This document shows, in pieces, positions 23,185 to 35,110 of a DNA stretch of 64,000 nucleotides. Every line of letters begins with the position of its first letter. Within the stretch, counting starts at the first letter, position 1. Both the position numbers and the translations under genes were made by a program. The notes below the pieces were generated by a model, which was not told the origin of the DNA, made no database searches, and worked only from the letters and a program-made list of their open reading frames with translations. Origin of the DNA: Isoetes taiwanensis (Eukaryota; Streptophyta; Lycopodiopsida; Isoetales; Isoetaceae); contig JAJEKV010000082.1 of assembly GCA_021234155.1 (NCBI GenBank), positions 1,731,377 through 1,795,376 of the forward strand. The letters run 5' to 3'.

Positions 23185-23572
23185 GTTGTAGAAGCATGGA
23201 TCTACATAGAACCTTGCGAAATGGGCACTTCGAAAGGGAAAAACATCCGGTCATCATTGGTCACGGATCGTTTTGTCCAAGCTGCGTTAATTGACGAGGT
23301 AAGGATTGATAATAAGGTTGTTTTGCATTTACAGATCGTTGTTCGAAGGGGTTTGCCACTATTTCCAACATTGACATTGACCCAAAAGCTGGAACAACAT
23401 GAAATGCCGATTTCGGAGAAGTTGTATAACCCTCATACGTAAAATGCATAAAAAAAAGCAGATTTGGGCATGTGCGGACGTGTAGAGGCCTTAATGGTTT
23501 GCGCCAGCGCTATATTCTATTCTGTCTCGTGATCATCTTATTCGCTTTTTTTCTTTTTGTGAAAGCTTGGTG

Positions 23573-23868
23573 AAGCCAATCAAGTATTTTGCAAGGTTAC
23601 AAGACCAAGTGAGTATACTTGGAATGCAATTATTGATGCCCATGCCAAGCTTGGGGAACTGGATTTGGCCTTTCAGTTTTATGATAAAATGCAGCATCTG
23701 GGCACTGAGCCAGATAAGTGTACATTCTTAAGCATGTTGAAGGGTTGCAGCATCACAAGCCACTATTTCAATTTCATTCAGCCTGTTCTTACATATCTCA
23801 GGAATTCCATGTTGTATTGCTCTTTATATTTTATGTCTGACGGCATTCTCCCTCATCATTTGAGATGA
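23573..23868 (+). pseudogene. pentatricopeptide repeat (PPR) gene fragment
   Basis: PPR proteins bind organellar RNA. This piece holds one complete 35-residue motif ('YTWNAIIDAHAKLGELDL' onward, ending 'TEPDK') with parts of its neighbours ('KLGEANQVF' before, 'CTFLSMLKGCS' after). It then runs into unrelated sequence and a stop at 23868. There is no start codon region and no repeat array, so it is a fragment of a PLS- or P-type PPR gene. Confidence 0.75.
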
Positions 23869-24735
23869 AGCAAGGATCTGCAGCAGCATAGACACCCACA
23901 ACTGGGTATGTATTTGGTTCCGTAAATTAAATTCTTGCTTTCATTCCAAATGCTAAGAGGATTGCTTTTTCTAAAAACAAAATCCATTTTTTGTCTCCCA
24001 GGATTAAGAAGAAGCTATACGGTAAGCTTAATCTTATTCTTACTATTGGATCCATGGTATTGGATGTTGGCAAGTAGCTATGCTGGAAATGCAACATAAC
24101 AGATGGATATGGGATGATCCTTGTATGTCTGTGAAAATGCGTTCTTTATTCTTGGGCATTGCCATCACTGTATCTTCCATCCAATATAATCATTTTCAGG
24201 TTGTTTTGAAGCATTAGTATAGCAGCTGCAAACATGCACATTACATAGAGTTGTGTATGTTCTGGTTTTCTTTATTGGTTTTTGGGTTGCCCCTAGGGGG
24301 GAAATCCCTTGTTTGTGTGGGTTTTAGGCATATTCTTGATATATGCCAGTATATCCTTAGAATATCTGAAAAACTGCTATAAACTTGCTGCTGGCAGTAA
24401 ATTGGCGGTCACTCCCGTTGCTGGGGGGCGCTTTCCGAACCGGCTAACCGGCTGTGTGGTTCCGGTGGAGTAACATTCTTCAAGAACTGTCGGGTTCTTG
24501 AATTTTATGCTTAACATCTGGGTAGATGATCACTTGGGTTTGTTGCCAGCATAACGATTGAGAACGGATCTGTCAGGCTTCATGTTTATCATTATTTGTC
24601 ATGTTCCATGTTGTGCCATGCATGTGCTGACTTACACTGGGCAGTAACATTGGATTAAGGCAGCTCCCTACGGTATTTTTCCGATATCTCGAGGATCGAC
24701 CAGCATTAAAAGAGCATGATTAATCCGATGAAGAG

Positions 24736-25085
24736 GTACCCATAATTGATATGCAAGGTTTTGATGATGAGAGTTGTCGTGATGATATTAGAGCTAGAAT
24801 AGGTCAGGCTTGCATAGAATAGGGTTTTTTCCAGGTCATAGATAATGAGTTATCAGTGGAACTCATGCATCATATTATGGAGGATGCGAGATGCTTTCTT
24901 CGGAAGCCCATGGAGGAGAAATTGGCGTATTCATGCAATTCAGGCATGGCACTGGAAGGTTATGCCTGCAAGATGTTAAATAGGGATGACCAGATCATGG
25001 ATTGGAAAGATTACTTAAATCATCTTACTCTTCCTACTGGAAGATGAAATGTGGAGAATTGGCCAAGTGATCCCCCCACATACAG
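24736..25085 (+). pseudogene. 2-oxoglutarate/Fe(II) dioxygenase, exon 1 fragment
   Basis: The frame reads 'VPIIDMQGFDDE', then 'GFFQVIDNE', 'MEEKLAYS', 'MDWKDYLNHLTLP' and 'NVENWPSDPPTYR'. This is the N-terminal (DIOX_N) half of plant 2-oxoglutarate dioxygenases, of the flavonol synthase/anthocyanidin synthase-like kind. It ends at a plausible splice donor (ACAG/GTTCG at 25085). Two in-frame stops, at 24820-24822 (where the family has Trp) and 25045-25047 (where it has Arg), break it. The catalytic second half with the Fe ligands is absent. A 62-codon ORF at 25210-25398 nearby is not recognisably its second exon. Confidence 0.75.
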
Positions 25086-26094
25086 GTTCGTTTTGGAAAT
25101 TACCCAGTTTGTTGCTTATTGGTTTACATGTAGCATGTTTAAAGCTCATGGATAGGGAGAAGCTTTACATTGCACTACATCTAGTCGTGCTAGAAAGGAT
25201 TTTTGCATCTTGAATCGGATGTATTTAGACCTGGAAGAATTCACAAATGAGTGTATTGAGAGCTGGAGAAAACACGGTCTATTTGGTAATAATTTTACAC
25301 GGAGATGTGAGGACCTGCCAATTTTCTTCAATACTGATTTAGAAGAGAAGAGATTGTCATATCCATCACCTTCTAACAGCACATCCCATCCTTTTTAGAA
25401 TCAAAATCCTGGATACAAGTCTGAGTGACAAAGTAAGTCGATGCAAATTTACCTTACCTTTGTAATAATAAATTTCATTGCGTCCTATTTATGTACTATG
25501 CAATATTATTGTCAGTTCCAGTCTCAATGATGGTGTTTAGCATGTTTCAGTATCCACAGAATTTCAAGGTAGGTGTCATTGCTGGAAGAATCATATCTCA
25601 CCAATCAAGTCTTCTGAGCTACATTCTATGTTGCTAACCAACAATCTTAATCATTGATTTAATACGTTCATATATGTTGGTGCAAAATGGAGTATATTTT
25701 CGTCACAGGAAGATTGGAAATATTGTAAGTCTTGTGTTCTTAATGATTCTGTAACCGAACTAACCTTCCTGCTCAAATGATTTATATGAACATGGAGTAA
25801 TGGAGTAAAGCTCTCTCACAGTTCCAAGACAAGATTAAGGAACAAGATATGACTCTGGCAGAGGCGAGAAGACAGCAACCGCTGAACAGAAAAATTCTCC
25901 CTTCACAAGGATGGAAGAAACAGGTTCATCACTAGTCTTTCCCCTCTTTTCTGTCTTAAGATTGCATTCTTGGTTACATAGAATGCGCACAAGATGTGCC
26001 CAAGATTTAAACCATGGACAAAAACGCAATTCCCAGTAATGAATCAAATCCTTGGGCAATATAGTGAAGTTGTGTGAGAGACAACAACTGAAGG

Positions 26095-26466
26095 ATGCCT
26101 TGGAACTTTTATCACTTGCATACAGTGATAACAGGCTATGCAAAACTTGGAAATGGCAGGCAGGCACTTCTATTCTTTAGGCAAATGCAAGATGAAGTTA
26201 TCAAACCAGATAAGGTTACATTAATCATTGTTCTAAATGCTTGCGCTTGCATTTCAGCAATGGCATGGGGAAAGCTACTTCATGTGCTTAGTATGGGACT
26301 CTGTCTATTATTGACAGCAGAATACATAACACGATCATTGATATGTATGCTAAATGTGGAAGCATGCACCCGAGGTGCCTCAGTTTGCTTCTTCACTATG
26401 CTAGGTCATTTGCCCTGCATTTCTGCTAGATATGCAAAAATAGAAGCTGTCTTGTATGAGCTATAA
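26095..26466 (+). pseudogene. second PPR gene fragment
   Basis: The frame contains 'VITGYAKLGNGRQALLFF', 'QMQDEVIKPDKVTL' and 'VLNACACISAMAWGKLLH', one full PPR motif plus the start of the next. It decays after about residue 70 into unrelated sequence. It differs from the piece at 23573, so it is either another part of the same gene or a different PPR gene. Confidence 0.7.
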
Positions 26467-27289
26467 GAATAATATCACATTCGCCAGAATTACCTCTCCC
26501 AATTTTTAGGACGGGTCTGCCTGTCCAACCTGTCCCAATGGGAGACTCTTTGGGATTTGAGAGCGTAAACATTAGGGAGTGAGTTTTATAAAATGGCACC
26601 TTTCCATGGAGAAATCTTCTGGAATCTGTCAGTCCACATGTAATTGTTTCAAATCCTATCCACTATCCCTATCACACCCATAAGATTTATTGCAAGCATT
26701 GGCAGGGGCTTGCCATGTATGCTAATCCAAACGAGGCAAGAATTTATTCTCACTTTCCCATCTTTTGATACTATGGCCATTAAAGGAAAAATGATTACTG
26801 ATAGTGAAGGTGTGATACTTAAAGGGTAGGGCTCCACTGCCATTGTGCCTCATCAGGCCACCTTGAGAATGCCCATTAGGCCACCTTGAGAATGCCCATT
26901 CTGACTGCTTTGTTAAGATTGAAATTGTAATCGTTACAGGTTCTAACTCAAACAGAAATTAAGCTACTGCTCTCATGCATGACTTCTACACTGAGAAACT
27001 ACTTGAGCAAAGTAAAAAATAATCAAATATCAGATCATTTCGGCACTTATTTGTAGTCACCCATAACAGAGTTATAAGAGTAATATTCAAGTTCATTAAA
27101 CTCATGTATCGGCATCAGCTCAATGGCATTGACTCCCAACTCCTGCATTTTTTAACAAATGTGATTCTGGCTACTGGTACATAGGATTTGGCTACTGTTA
27201 CATAGAATCCTATTCAAGTCTTCATTTCATAAAATATATAGACTTGTGCTTCACATGATCGCTGTCATAATGGCAAATCAATCACGAAT

Positions 27290-28255
27290 GGGCATCCACC
27301 ATAGCCAAAGTATTGATACATGGGATTGCCATAGTATTGAAAAAGCTGGGATATGATGTAGTGATCATATTGCACAACATAGTTTTATGAGCCTGATACT
27401 TCTTTACATCTCTAACTATGTTCAACTTTCGTTTCAACTAACCTGGGGATAGACGAAATCTGGTGGATAAGTAGGATATCTACATCGGGAAGTTTTAATT
27501 ATCAGTATGCTTCATTAACATGTGACTAATATGAAAGAATCAGTGAAACATGTCCATAAGGTTGCGCACCCATATTGGCAATTTGGATATGCAAAATTTT
27601 GAGGTAAGGGACAAGGTTGAGCAGATGCAGCAGGAGGATTATTCTGAAAAAATTGTCCTGCCACTGGAGGTCATCCTCAATAAGGGTGACTAAGCCTAAA
27701 ATAAGAAGCAATATTGTTTCCGAGTTTCCGCTTAACAACTTAACAGAATAGAAAGCAATCTTTCACTTTGACTCCTCAAGCTTGAATTTGTGCTTTAACT
27801 GACAGATTAGAGAATGTGAAAACTCACCACTTTGTGGAGATCCTCTTGCCATAACAGCAAAGGAAGCCAGATTGCAATTAGCTCGCCTACCATCTATGAC
27901 CGAAAAAGCATCATCACATGCATGCATTGCAGATTCGACATCCCGAAATGTAACCTAAAACCATTAACCCTGCTTCATAATACTACATAGAAAACAAACA
28001 GACCAAAAAGTCAACAAAGGGGGGAGCAAAGAACAAGAATGGAAATATAAAGAACAGGGGATAGAATAGGGCGCACAAAACCATAGCTTTTTGATCGTCC
28101 AGTATTTTTATCTGTGATTACAACAGCTTCCAAAATCTCGCCAAACTGCCAAACTGTTCGAAATATCTGCGCATAGTTTCCCTCTGCGTTTCCCAAGCTA
28201 ATCCTCCAACAAAAACTTTGGTGTAGGTCGTACCTTCAAACATAGCTCCAGGCAT
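27290..28255 (-). pseudogene. ARP1/RBM24-like RRM protein gene, frameshifted
   Basis: Nuclear RNA-binding family with one N-terminal RRM. Exon 1 (28077-28255) starts MPGAMF and contains RNP2 'KVFVGGLAWET' and the RNP1 region 'KSYGF'. Exon 2 (27838-27954) follows in phase with 'VTFRDVESAMHAC' and 'IDGRRANCNLAS'. An 8-bp tandem duplication (AGTTTGGC twice, near 28140) breaks the frame inside the RRM. The third segment (about 27530-27690) holds the Pro/Gln/Tyr-rich tail ('QNNPPAAS', 'NFAYPNCQYG') only in a frame that does not match the splice phase. Later pieces give 'YPTYPPDFVYPQ' (near 27450) and 'GNPMYQYFGYGG' (near 27310). Introns are retained, so this is not a processed copy. Family fairly sure; gene dead. 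Confidence 0.7.
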
Positions 28256-28441
28256 AGGAACTGTGATTTACCCCAAACCACTTAACATTTAAATCAGTGT
28301 CATCTTTTATTTGATTTGATGAGAGCTGCGTCAGGAGCCAAGCAAATGTCTGCAATCCTTTGACATCCGTTTTCTCAGAGGTTCCAGTATCAGATCTGGA
28401 AAGCATTGATGCAGTAACTGAATAGAAGGGAAAATTAACAG

Positions 28442-29095
28442 ATGAGAATGGTCCAACTTCCAAGAAGGATAATTCTAAAGTTCAAAACCAAAAGTTAGAT
28501 GACAAACCACAAGAAGTAGCTGCTTCACCCACTTGTCAGACTATTGAAAAATCCTTGAGTCCTGAGATAAGGAAGAGACCTATTAAACATCAGTGTAGCT
28601 CTAAGAGATTGGTTGATGACCAAGTTTCCAGTATTAAGCCTAAGCAACCTAGCAGCACCAGTATAGTTTCCCTCCAGTTGTTGTCTTGTGGTGGCATTGA
28701 TACACACTTCTCCATCGTTGCAGAGTAAGGTGACCCCTGTTCGTTTTCCACATCTTGAACATCAAATTCAATGTGGAAGGATATTCAACATCTTGATTCA
28801 TCTTGAACATCCTGATTTCAGGCAATTCTTGCAAGAATGCACGTATGTATGGGGCTTCTTTTCTAAGGCATTTCTATGTTATTTCCAACTTTATGATGGC
28901 TTTCTTTGCAGGCAATGTGGGAGGATATTCAATCCTGAATCTTTAAACGTATATATGAGATGTTGCCGTGAACAACGAAGCACCAGGGCATCTATGAGTA
29001 GCATGCCGAGGAAGCAACACAATGTTTTGAAATTAGATTCATTATATGACTATACTCTGATATGCATTTGCAACAGGAAGGGATTTTCACAATGA
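28442..29095 (+). pseudogene. zinc-finger gene 3' fragment, possibly SOSEKI (DUF966)
   Basis: Two exons join in phase. 28442-28724 is a polar Lys/Ser-rich segment ending 'LLSCGGIDTHFSIV'. 28912-29095 begins 'QCGRIFNPESLNVYMRCC' and ends at a stop. The intron 28725-28911 has GTAAGG and TTTGCAG ends. The C-x2-C...C pattern and the preceding '(S/C)CG.ID' segment remind me of the C-terminal finger of SOSEKI polarity proteins, but this rests on memory. The expected zinc-binding His is Tyr here. Inside the intron, 28758-28840 repeats the start of the finger ('QCGRIFN'). There is no N-terminal DIX-type domain. Confidence 0.4.
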
Positions 29096-30200
29096 AACCT
29101 CTCATGGTAGGCGGTTCAGTTTTGTTTTGTTGGCACCTTGATGATTGGCAGTAACTATAGCAGGATAGTTTGAAAATTTTAAAATAGTTAAATATGCATC
29201 TCTTAGCATAAATGCCCAAAGTGGACATGAAATGCATCTTGAAATTTTCAAATAGAGGCGTTGAACAGAAAAATTTGTCGTAGCTAAAATGCTCCACGTT
29301 CCACTACTACTAAATCTAGGCACAATGTCAAAAATACCTATTTGGTTCCACTATTACTAAATCTACGCACAAACCACCCAAAAAATGGAAGAGTTGGTTG
29401 TTGCATCTTGCATCTCATTATCTGCAATTGCAGTAAACTATTCACCCAATCTCAGGTGTCTTAAAACATCACAAACCAAAGACCACTTAACTGTTAAGTA
29501 TCTGGATCTATTTTGCTTTCAATTGACCTGCACAGCTTCGTACATAAAAGTCAACACTCATGCGCTAAGAAAATGGCACCTCGTGTTCATAGCATCCACA
29601 TGGCTCCACACAAAACAAAAAAGACTCAATACGAAACGTTGAATCAGAAACCACAAAAACACATTTATAGAAACCATAAAAACACATTCTTTGAAAATAC
29701 ATTCTTTGAAAACACATTCTTTGGACACCGAAGGGCAACCCCTCGTGCGCAGCACCTTGTTATTATTCTATCATAGTGTAGATCATTTCTCAACTACCAT
29801 ACAAGCTAGTAAGCCTGGGATGATGCCTCTGTTTTGCGGACTTGGTTAGAGTTGGAACATAAACTATTATGGCTTTTTGCCACAGGGATTTTCAAATAGG
29901 TCTTCCAAGAGATTTTAATATTCTCACAGCTCCAATGACAAGGATGATGCTCTCAAGAGATTTTGATGAATATGGCCCACCATTATTATGAGCAGCATGC
30001 TTATTAGCGTTTTGGCATCAATCAATATTATCACATCTTACATTGCTACAATATCCAAGTATCATGGTTTTTATTTCTTTTTGTTATTTTAAATTCCTAA
30101 ATAAACAGGTATCATAAAATGTTTCTAATTGTGTCAATAGTATCATTACAAATGTTTTTTACTTCGTTCATCAATTCTTAAGGCCCCGAAGGGGCCAAAA
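29096..30200. other. no gene; short repeats only
   Basis: AT-rich. 29640-29730 has three copies of ACA(C/T)ATTCTTTGAAAA-like sequence. A 15-bp GGCCCC-GAA-GGGGCC hairpin lies at 30183-30197 just outside the MITE. Two PCR-scale ORFs (29385-29642, 29513-29776) show no domain. Confidence 0.45.
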
Positions 30201-30615
30201 TTTTTTTGGGTTAACACACAAACCATTACATTAATCACTCTAAAATTAAATCCCCCTTGAAACCCCCTGTGGTTTGGGTGCATATTCATACGGGGGGTTA
30301 CGTAGGGCAGCGAGAGCCCCAAAAAAATTACAATATATGTACAAAATTAACACCATTAAGTACATTCTCTCAAACCTTATAGTATTTTGCAAACCTTAAT
30401 ATACAGTATACAAAAACTTGTATATGCATACCCCACAAACGAGGATCGCTATGTACGGTCCAGATCTTGGAATAAAGGGCAAATATGCCCATCCAACAGC
30501 TCTCGTTGCCCGAAGTAACCCCCCGTGTGAATATGCACCCAAACCACAGGGGGTTTCAAGGGGGATTTAATTTTAGAGTGATTAATGTAATGGTTTGTGT
30601 GTTAACCCAAAAAAA
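30201..30615. mobile_element. 415-bp foldback MITE with about 115-bp inverted arms
   Basis: The left arm 30201-30318 and right arm 30495-30615 are almost perfect reverse complements, starting TTTTTTTGGGTTAACACACA and matching through CCCCCTGTGGTTTGGGTGCA to the inner GAGAGC. The centre (about 175 bp) is AT-rich and non-coding. Flanking nonamers (left GGGCCAAAA, right CTACCAAAA) agree at the last six positions and may be a worn target-site duplication. Confidence 0.85.
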
Positions 30616-31176
30616 CTACCAAAAATACCTTCAATACCGGAGATAAAAAAAAAGGGATGAAAATGATGCTGCCACAATTGTACCTATACAATATAAAATT
30701 GGAGAAAATAATCTTTCAAAAAAATAGAGAAGATGTTCTTGCATGCTGGGGAAACCCTACAGTTTCAGGAGACCATATGTAAGCACAATTTCTATTTGTA
30801 GGCAACGCAGGGATGCGGTAGTAGCATGGGGATAATATGCGCATAGGAGCAGAAGGAGCTAGAGCAGCGGGAGCAGGAGGAGTAGGATGGGCAACTGACG
30901 GAGCAGCAGCAACATGGGCAGAGGTGGCAGGGGCAAGAGTAGTAGGAACGGCATTAGCCTCAATAGTCGTTGGGGCAGCAGCAACAGTAGAGCATCACCC
31001 CGGGGGTTGCAGCAGCGCAGTATAACACATATGCGACCTCAGTATTGGTCGACTAGAAGACTTACACCTTGCCTTGGATTATTGGCCTTCTCTCTCCCTT
31101 CCTCCCTCCATCCCTCCCTTCCCCCCCGCCTCCCAACCCCTTCCCCCTGGTGGCGAATGTTCTTGACGTAGGTCAG
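30616..31176. other. non-coding, with GGAGCA-rich and CCCT-rich low complexity
   Basis: 30837-31020 is dominated by GGAGCA/GGCAGC words and gives a meaningless Ala/Gly-rich ORF. 31090-31140 is a CCTCCCT/CCCC simple repeat. No gene is supported. Confidence 0.45.
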
Positions 31177-31800
31177 CTATTGCCTATGGGATACCCGTTG
31201 ATGCAGGATGTGGCTATGGTCAACATACAGAGAGGTCCCCTTCAACTGCATGCCCTGATGCAATATAGCTTCACTCACTAGAACGTCCGCGACTGTGAAT
31301 TTAACAATGTATGGGCGGTCGGGGCGTTGAACACCACGACAATTGCCGTGGCAATGTGCATAGGAGCATGAAATTTTAAATGGGAGAGGACCAGGATCCA
31401 AAGCCGCCCAATGAGGTTCTCCCTTGCTTCCTTAGGAGGGCCACGGACCACCACATTGTGGCTCCTACGCCTCTGCTCTTGTTGCTCTCTGATCAGCAGG
31501 GCAATATCTATCTTATCGTTAGGTGTTGTCTATGAGGTGCTGGCTTGGCGCTGGGGTTGAGGTGATACAGGCCATCATGGCGGAGCAACATTTGCTTGTC
31601 TGAGATGTGATCTTCAAGCATTTGAACATGAGCAGCCAGCATGTGGAGCATCCCTGAAGCAAGGAGCTTAGCTCTTGCTGGAGCAATTCTTGCTTTTCTA
31701 ATTCGCTCATGTAATGCCACAGTTGCACATGAGCTTCTGCATGGAGGCCTTCGTCCTACTGAGTGACTGTTGCCCATAGCTCTTACATATCTATATCCCG
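31177..31800 (-). mobile_element. LINE ORF1 remnant (coiled coil plus RNA-binding end)
   Basis: Reading the - strand, 31519-31750 gives a coiled-coil-like stretch ('AEAHVQLWHYMSELEKQELL') that matches the piece at 46.1-46.2 kb ('AEAHE' and on). 31177-31401 gives 'RPYIVKFTVADVL', 'LKGTSLYVDHSHILHQR', like the RRM-type C-terminal half of LINE ORF1 proteins. Stops and frame changes break it. No endonuclease or RT follows on this strand. Confidence 0.5.
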
Positions 31801-32269
31801 TGCAGCAGACCTATGCTCCAATCTATGGAGGTAACTGCAGTATCCTCCCCCCCTCCCCCTCTCCCTTTTCCTCTCTTTCCCCCGCCTTTCCCAACCCCCA
31901 GTGTTGCCATTATTTGCGTTTCCTCTCTTTTTCCTAGTCTTTTCTGCGTAGTCTTATTTCTCCTGATCTAGACAATTCTTTTGACCTTCTCCTTGAACAT
32001 AGGTTGTAGATCAAACCAGAATTCTAACTCTTATCGAGAATTTTTGGTCGTATTTGTGCGAGAATGCACCATATATAGGATCTATCTTGACGACTAGAAT
32101 GCCATCCTCAGGCAAAGCAAAATGCATTGCACACATTTTTTTTTTTTGGGGGGGGGGCATTGGGATCGCTTCAAGAGATGCTAACTGTTCATGCATGTAT
32201 TGCATACATTTGTGGGGCCATTGGATCATTCTTAGAATTTTTGTATCAACTTCTCATTGGCAGTTGTTC
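31801..32269. other. pyrimidine-rich leader, no gene
   Basis: 31850-31900 is C/T-rich and 32138-32157 is a T12G-run. The region lies between two LINE pieces facing away from each other. No ORF is supported. Confidence 0.35.
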
Positions 32270-35110
32270 TTCTCTCCATTATCATGTATTCATGTTAACT
32301 CCATTGCTATGAATTTGGATTTCATATTCCTTATGGAGACCTAGGAACATGCAGGGCACATGCTACAGATATCTCAGTCTATCAGCTCTACATTACTCGT
32401 AGTTCAACGAGTGCACAAGCAGCAAGAACATGGGGATATCGCGTGCTACTATCAAATAGTCCTGACACTGTCAGTCTTTCTATTACAGCACAGACAGTTT
32501 ATTACCTGTGGGTAGAGTGCAAAATTGCAGTGGCAACCCCCTCTTTGTAGCAACATGCTACTTCCTATATGCCGATAGTAACTTCTATCGCTCCCTCAGA
32601 TATAGATAGGGTGGATTTGTATATTGATCTATATGATGACATGCAGCAGCATAAACAGTTTGACTGGGCCATGTTGCTTGGAGACTTCAGTGCACGCATG
32701 GAGATAAAACAAATAACGAGAATTTGGCCCCTTGGCAGAGGACATGTTATAGCTCTGCCCTGCAGAGACGGCAAGCCGTCCACAGGCATTAGATGACAAA
32801 ACCCATATGATCATGTGCTATGGCAGGAAGTTGCTTCTATTGTGCAATACCTTTGACTTGGTCATTTGCAATGGTCTAGTGCAGTGGCCATCCTCTGACA
32901 GCTACACTTGTAGGCAGAAGAAACAGGAGGCGGCTTTAATGTTGTGAATTATGTGCTAGTGGTTGAGCAGGATCTGCACCTGGTCATCCAATTTCGTGTT
33001 GGCATAGATTGTAGAGATGAAGAAGTGGATTCCAATTACCAACCACTTTTCCTACGAGTGGATTGGCAGACTGTTTGGATCCCTAGTCCTCCAACATCTA
33101 GGCCCTTGGGCACTACAATCTTTCCTCCTAATCAATGGTTTGATGATGAATATGAGGAGCTTGAATGCTAGCTTTGATAGGTCATTGACCTCGCTTGCAC
33201 CTGCCTACGATTAGATAGTACTGCACATTTCTCAAGGGAAAGAAAACTAGGTACATTACAGAACATCTCCGCGAAGTATTCTATCTTTTGGACCATCATT
33301 TTGACATTTTGGCCATGAGTACGAAAGAAGCATCTGCAGCATGAGGGGAATCACTTCAAAGCAATAGATATAATACTTGCAGCAGCTTTATGATCCTCTT
33401 GGGGTTCAAACAGCAATACCCCCACAAATGGACCTAGCACTAGCCATTACAAGGGCACGAATTACCCAAGGTTTATAGCATCTCGCTAATTGCAAGGCAA
33501 CATACTTGGACGGCATGCAAGCAGAGCTGCTCAAATATGCAGGGCCATCGATAGTGCACAGTTTAATGCATTGTTCAAGTACAGTGCATTATAAGAAGGC
33601 TTTTTTCCCACAATGGACTACTAGCAGAGTTGTTTTCATCCACAATACGAACAATCATGGTCAGTTCCTCTTTGCAAAACTGTTGTCCGGCATTTTCGAA
33701 CAATAATTGACAATGTGGGCAGAGAAAGTAGAGGTAAGGGCCCTTTTACAGGGAGAATTTAGGCCCTGACACTCCACATTGATCATAGTTTCACACTGCG
33801 GACCTTAGTTGAAGATAAAATAAATCGCCAGCAAGACCTATACTGCTGCTTTATTGATTTTTCAAAGCCTTTTGGTTTCAGAGTAGTTTTCATTCCTGAG
33901 TTTAGTGCTTTTGGAGTGCTTTTCCATAAAGATGACATGCGAGACATCTACATAGAGCAGATATGATGAAAACATTCCGGATTGGTTGGATTTGGAATGG
34001 TACATCTGCCAAAAAACCAGTTTTAAGCGATTTGAAAAATGTTCGAGTTGATGGATGGATGGCAGACTCCATATGTTGGGAGCTGGGAAGGAAATGCCTT
34101 CCATGGTGCAATGCTGGAATTGTCTCCGAGCTAATGAGCCGATTCTGTATTGCTGAAAGCTGTTTTATATTATTGGAAGCTGACTTATATGATGTAAATG
34201 GATCATAAAGATTAGCTTTGGAAGGAAGCAAGAATCCATAAATCAAAGGCATTATACTGATGGAGCTTCAAAGACGAGGTTTGATTCATTACATGTGGGA
34301 TTATTTGAAAGCATTAGTTTACCAAAAAATAGAAAGAGATAGTACAATTAGCTCTAATTGATTCTAGCTTATAGATGAACAATGTTGCACTTATCCATGT
34401 TGCCAGGATAAAAGAGTGCAGTGGCTAACTAGATGGAATGTCCAGGAGCACATGTGCATCCAGGTAGAAACAGAGGCAGATCGTGACAGCCTGAGATGTT
34501 ACCTTGATGCTTGTTTCTCCAGCAAGCTTTGGGATTCCAGGGCTCTGGAGCAAGTCAAAACAGCACATTACAAGCAGCACATAAATCCCACATTAGAACG
34601 AGGCGCACAGCGCTACCTACGTTCACATCTGCCCATGAAAAAGCGCAGGCATATCGCCTCCATTTGCACAGGTGCCCACCATCTCCGGATTGAGACAGGT
34701 CGATGGATTGGGGAGCCACGTCAGGATAGGGTTTGTCAGTGCTGCCAGACGGGAGTTGTTGAGGATGAGTGTCACACTTTCCATAGCTGCCCAGCATATG
34801 ATCAGATTCGGACACGCTATGCTCAGTTGATTAGACCTGATGAGTTGCTACACATGATACTGGGCATGACTTCGGTGCGCTCACTCGGATCATACATTCA
34901 GGAAGTACTGGACTTGAGGGCTCAGATATGCCCCCAGTCAACCATTTAATTGATGTCAGCAGTCTTATTGTTGCCACGGTTTTTCCCTCGAAAACCCTTC
35001 GGGGCGGGGGTTTTTTAATCCGGGCAGTAATGTGACTGCTGCGCTTTTTGTATTGGGTCCCATAGGCCGATTGGTCTCCGTGGACGATAAAAACAATTCT
35101 ATTCTTTATG
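32270..35110 (+). mobile_element. degenerate near-full LINE (endonuclease, RT start, CCHC end)
   Basis: Pieces occur in the right order. The endonuclease start 'NLDFIFLMET' is near 32310. 'FDWAMLLGDFSARME' (GDFNAR-type motif) is at 32660-32705. RT entry 'DGMQAELLKYAGPSIVHSL' is at 33507. RT motif 'CFIDFSKPFG', with the catalytic Asp position lost, is near 33845. From 33880 to 34400 sequence unlike a LINE replaces the YADD part. 34416-34949 then gives an open 177-codon C-terminus with 'CQCCQTGVVEDECHTFHSC'. The 3' end has the AAAACCC...GGGGTTTT segment (34985-35020), the shared hairpin (35064-35077) and a tail AATTCTATTCTTT. The early part is riddled with stops. Confidence 0.8.
35064..35077 (+). 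other. LINE 3'-end hairpin, copy B
   Basis: AGGCC, loop GATT, GGTCT: five pairs including one G-T wobble, followed by CCGTGGACGATAAAA. Confidence 0.65.

Noticed and set aside
30837-31025. 62-codon Ala/Gly-rich ORF
   Set aside because: Low-complexity GGAGCA/GGCAGC repeats; no start context or domain.
32138-32157. T-run followed by G-run as a possible polyadenylation tail or assembly joint
   Set aside because: No transcript end or processed pseudogene abuts it; it is a simple homopolymer tract and possibly error-prone sequence.
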